DNA of 64,000 nucleotides from Streptomyces sp. BA2 (GTDB lineage: Bacteria > Actinomycetota > Actinomycetes > Streptomycetales > Streptomycetaceae). The number at the start of each line of letters is the position of its first letter. Positions within the stretch are counted from its first letter, which is position 1. The stretch spans positions 4,352,001 to 4,416,000 of the forward strand of contig NZ_WSRO01000002.1 in the NCBI RefSeq assembly GCF_009769735.1, given 5' to 3'. Shown here piece by piece: positions 61,597 to 64,000 of the stretch. Made by a program: the position numbers and the translations under genes. The notes below the pieces were generated by a model. The model ran no database searches. It was not told the DNA's origin and worked only from the letters and a program-made list of their open reading frames with translations.

Positions 61597-63012
61597 CTAG
61601 GCGTTCACCTTCTCCTCCGCGGCAGCAGAGTCCCGCTCCCTCCGCATCACAAGCAGCGTGACCACACCTCCCACCGCGGCCAAGGCCCCCGCGCCAGTGA
61701 ACGCCGCGCTGAAGCCGTCCGTCAGTGCGGGGAGATCGCCCAGCTCCCCGGCTCCCCGCGACGTCGCGAGCGCGGTCAACGCCGCCAGGCCCAGCGCCGA
61801 ACCCACCTGGTAAGTGGTGTTGACGATGCCCGAGGCCAGACCCGCCTGCTCCTGCGGGGCACCGGACATCGCGGCCATCATCGCCGGGATGTACGCGAGG
61901 GACATCCCGAGCGCGGCGACCAGCGAGGCGGGCAGCACGTCCACCACGAAGGAACCGGTCGGACCCACCTGCGACAGCCACACCAGGCCGAGCGCGAGCA
62001 CGAGCAGCCCACCGCCGATCAGCGGCCTGGCGCCGAAGCGGCCGAGCAGCCGCGCGGTGACCGCCGTCATGAAGAGCATGAGCAGCCCCGTCATCGGCAA
62101 CAGCGCCGCGCCGGACGCGAACGCCCCGTACCCCATCACCTGCTGGAGATAGAGGTTGAGGAAGTACCACATCGGGATCCAGGCGGCCCCGAGCAGCGCC
62201 ATCGCCAGGTTGGCGGAGCCGAGCCGCGGCACGCGCCACACCTTGAGCGGCATCAGCGGCTCACGCACCGACTTCTGTACGAGGAGGAAGAGCGCCAAGA
62301 GGGCGACAGCACCGCCCAGTTGGAGGACCGTGGAGGCCGACCCCCAGCCTGCTTCCGGCGCCCGCACCACCGCGAAGACGGCCAGCGCGAGACCAGCGGT
62401 CACGAAGACCGCGCCGAGGACGTCGACCGAGCCGCGCTTGCCCTCGACCGCGGGGAGCAGCCGTGTCGCCGCGAGGGTCGCGATGCCGATCGGGATGTAG
62501 ATGATGAACACCCAGGGCCAGCTCAGCCACTCCGTGAAGACACCGCCGAGGAAGACTCCGGCCGTGCCGCCCGCGGGGGCCGCGGCTCCGTAGAGGGCCA
62601 TCGCCTTGCCGAGCTCCTTCGGGTCGTGGCCGAAGAGCATCATCAGGAGGGTCATGGCCGCGGGCGCGATCAGCGCGCCGCCGACGCCCTGCACGGCGCG
62701 GCCGACGACCTCGACGGTCGCGGACTGCGCGGCGGCGGCGAGCACGGAGCCGCCGATGAGGACGGCCCAGCCTGACACGAAGACCTTGCGCGCCCCGAGC
62801 AGGTCGGAGAGGCGCCCGCCGAGCAGCAGCAGGCCGCCGAAGGTGATGACGTACGCGTTGAAGACCCACTGCAACTCGCCCTGCGAGAAGCCGAGGTCCT
62901 TCTGCATCTCGGGGAGTGCGACCCCGATGATCGAGGTGTCCATGATGACCATGAACTGGGCGGTGGCGAGCACGAAGAGCGCCCACCAGCGCTTGGGGTT
63001 GGCGGTTGACAT
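61597..63012 (-). CDS. DHA2-family MFS drug exporter (14 TMS)
   Basis: The protein of 471 aa has about fourteen helices, EmrB/QacA type. QFMVIMDTSIIGVALPEMQK is motif D1, LLGGRLSDLLGARKVFVSGW is motif A, and AAPAGGTAGVFLGGVFTEWL is motif C (antiporter). ATG 63012 is preceded by a tandem GACTTCY array and two CsoR-like palindromes (63058-63119). It exports drugs or dyes by proton antiport. The regulator gene is not adjacent. Confidence 0.93.
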   Translation of the reverse strand: MSTANPKRWWALFVLATAQFMVIMDTSIIGVALPEMQKDLGFSQGELQWVFNAYVITFGGLLLLGGRLSDLLGARKVFVSGWAVLIGGSVLAAAAQSATVEVVGRAVQGVGGALIAPAAMTLLMMLFGHDPKELGKAMALYGAAAPAGGTAGVFLGGVFTEWLSWPWVFIIYIPIGIATLAATRLLPAVEGKRGSVDVLGAVFVTAGLALAVFAVVRAPEAGWGSASTVLQLGGAVALLALFLLVQKSVREPLMPLKVWRVPRLGSANLAMALLGAAWIPMWYFLNLYLQQVMGYGAFASGAALLPMTGLLMLFMTAVTARLLGRFGARPLIGGGLLVLALGLVWLSQVGPTGSFVVDVLPASLVAALGMSLAYIPAMMAAMSGAPQEQAGLASGIVNTTYQVGSALGLAALTALATSRGAGELGDLPALTDGFSAAFTGAGALAAVGGVVTLLVMRRERDSAAAEEKVNA

Positions 63013-63030
63013 GACAGTTCCCCTCCCACT

Positions 63031-63058
63031 GACTTCCGACTTCTGACTTCTGACTTCC
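63031..63058. repeat. Four tandem 7-bp repeats
   Basis: GACTTCC, GACTTCT, GACTTCT, GACTTCC follow each other directly between the MFS start and its operator region. They likely lie in the 5' leader. Confidence 0.7.
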
Positions 63059-63119
63059 GATCGCTACATACCCCCTCGGGGTATGTAGCGATCGGACGTT
63101 AACATACCCCCTGGGGGTA
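63058..63119. promoter_or_regulatory. Two CsoR-like palindromes in divergent promoter
   Basis: Site 1 (63058-63094) is a perfect 17-bp inverted repeat around CTC, with core CATACCCCCTCGGGGTATG. Site 2 (63105-63119) is TACCCCCTGGGGGTA. Both resemble the CsoR operators near copA (59206 and 59265). Site 2 lies in the -35 region of the HD hydrolase gene. Confidence 0.65.
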
Positions 63120-63140
63120 CTCAAGCGTTACAGTCACCCC

Positions 63141-63782
63141 ATGCCCCACGACCACAAGGAACTCCGCGCCCGCTGGCACGCGACCCTGCTCCGCGCGAGC
63201 GAAGGAACCCCCGACCCCGCGCCCTACGCGGACAACCTGCTCGCACGCTGGGCCGAGCCGCAGCGGCGGTACCACACCACCGCCCACCTCGCGGCGGTCC
63301 TCGACCACATCGACGTACTGGAAGAGCACGCCGACGACCCCAATCTCGTGCGGCTCGCGGCGTGGTTCCACGACGCGGTGTACGCGCCGGACCGCTCCGA
63401 GAACGAGGAGCGCAGCGCCCGTCTCGCCGAACGCGCCCTCCAGGAAAGCGGGTTGACGCCCAAGGCCACGGCTGAGGTGGCCCGTCTGGTCCGCCTCACC
63501 GTCACCCACGACCCCGCCGACGGCGACCATAACGGCGAGGCGCTGTGCGACGCCGATCTGGCGATCCTGGCCGCCGCCCCGGACGCCTACGCCGCGTACG
63601 CCGCCGCCGTCCGCGAGGAGTACGCCTTCGTGCCGGACGAGGACTTCCGCGCGGGCCGGGCCGCGGTACTCCGCCAGCTCCTCGCGCTGCCACGGCTGTT
63701 CCGCACGCCGTACGGTGCGGCCGAATGGGAGGGCCCGGCGCGGGCGAACCTGGCGACGGAAATGGAGCTGCTCAGCGCCTGA
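63141..63782 (+). CDS. HD-domain hydrolase
   Basis: The protein of 213 aa has the predicted metal-dependent HD phosphohydrolase pattern: RRYHTTAHLAAVLDHIDVLE, then RLAAWFHDAVYAPDRSENEE, with HD and further His/Asp (VRLTVTHDPADGD, ALCDADLAILAAA). The substrate is unknown. The ATG lies 6 bp after TACAGT (63129-63134), so it is probably leaderless. It is divergent from the MFS exporter across two palindromes. Confidence 0.9.
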   Translation: MPHDHKELRARWHATLLRASEGTPDPAPYADNLLARWAEPQRRYHTTAHLAAVLDHIDVLEEHADDPNLVRLAAWFHDAVYAPDRSENEERSARLAERALQESGLTPKATAEVARLVRLTVTHDPADGDHNGEALCDADLAILAAAPDAYAAYAAAVREEYAFVPDEDFRAGRAAVLRQLLALPRLFRTPYGAAEWEGPARANLATEMELLSA

Positions 63783-63802
63783 GGCTCCCGTACGCTGCGC
63801 GC

Positions 63803-64000
63803 ATGCTTTCCATGGGTGGGGATCAGGTCGAGGAAGCCGTGGCGCACGCGGCGAAGGTGCTGCGTGCGGGGGTGGAGCTCGACTGGAGCGTCAAAGCGGG
63901 CGGCCTCGACTGGTCCTGCCTGAAGACGGCCGAGCACATCGCGGGCGATCTCGTCGCGTACGCGGGCCAGTTGACGGGCCGCGCGAAGGATTCGTACGTC
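63803..64000 (+). CDS. Maleylpyruvate isomerase N-terminal-like protein, truncated by window end
   Basis: 66 codons are visible: MLSMGGDQVEEAVAHAAKVL, RAGVELDWSVKAGGLDWSCL, KTAEHIAGDLVAYAGQLTGR. The region DWSCLKTAEHIAGDL recalls the DinB/MDMPI metal-binding helix. The ATG at 63803 lies 6 bp after a TACGCT box, probably leaderless. The rest lies beyond the window. Confidence 0.7.
   Translation, partial: MLSMGGDQVEEAVAHAAKVLRAGVELDWSVKAGGLDWSCLKTAEHIAGDLVAYAGQLTGRAKDSYV

Overview
The window is chromosomal DNA of a Streptomyces or a very close actinomycete. The evidence is the very high GC content with strong third-position GC bias, the frequent GTG/TTG starts and GTGA/ATGA overlaps, and many lineage-typical families (DUF3027, DUF2771, DUF2530, PPOX F420 oxidoreductase, futalosine-pathway MqnB/MqnD, HAAS-type and AtuA-type proteins). 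From memory, the gene content fits the conserved chromosome core around serC and mqnB/mqnD of S. coelicolor. No phage, conjugative element, CRISPR array, biosynthetic gene cluster, rRNA or tRNA was seen; the window reads as core genome with small regulatory modules and many intergenic repeats.

Layout. 1-7.2 kb: catabolic and transport genes on the minus strand (AtuA-like, mycothiol-dependent/DinB-like, EamA exporter, cupin, FAD/FeS 2-hydroxyacid dehydrogenase). 7.4-8.5 kb: serC. 8.6-11.4 kb: drug-type ABC exporter divergent from its TetR regulator across a triple operator. 11.4-16.2 kb: F420/PPOX enzyme, secreted beta-propeller-like protein, SGNH hydrolase, metzincin protease, DUF418 protein. 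16.2-24.1 kb: AhpD-like/MarR pair, Uma2 nuclease-like, aldo/keto reductase, ThpR, GNAT, MFS+MarR pair, RHH protein, NCS2 purine permease. 24.3-33 kb: DUF2530, CtpE-like Ca2+ ATPase, a secreted protein, a large sacsin/Hsp90-type ATPase, DUF3027. 33.2-38.2 kb: MFS, DUF2771 lipoprotein, mqnB-mqnD (menaquinone), cold-shock protein, HAD phosphatase. 38.3-42.3 kb: a four-gene siderophore importer behind an iron box. 42.4-45.9 kb: a second DrrAB-type exporter with a DUF4097 protein, divergent from an unusual two-HTH regulator. 45.9-55.3 kb: HAAS membrane protein, a helicase-associated protein next to XPB helicase, GT87 glycosyltransferase, HelD-type RNA polymerase ATPase. 55.3-60.3 kb: a copper region (cutC, copA, secreted His-rich protein) with two CsoR-type operators. 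60.8-64 kb: mycothiol-dependent-type enzymes, a DHA2 MFS exporter and an HD hydrolase with further CsoR-like palindromes between them.

The most striking non-coding signal is a family of roughly 45-52 bp intergenic elements, each with a four-G-run core (GGGCGGGTGGGTGGG type, able to form a G-quadruplex) next to a conserved CGGGTAATC-like flank. They occur singly, inverted or as short tandem arrays at 31.5-31.9, 33.2, 47.0-47.1 and 53.0-53.1 kb, only outside genes and often in divergent promoter regions. A second array (66-68 bp period, ending in a perfect 56-bp palindrome) fills 60.35-60.72 kb. Several genes have a -10 box 6-8 bp before the start codon, which suggests leaderless transcripts.
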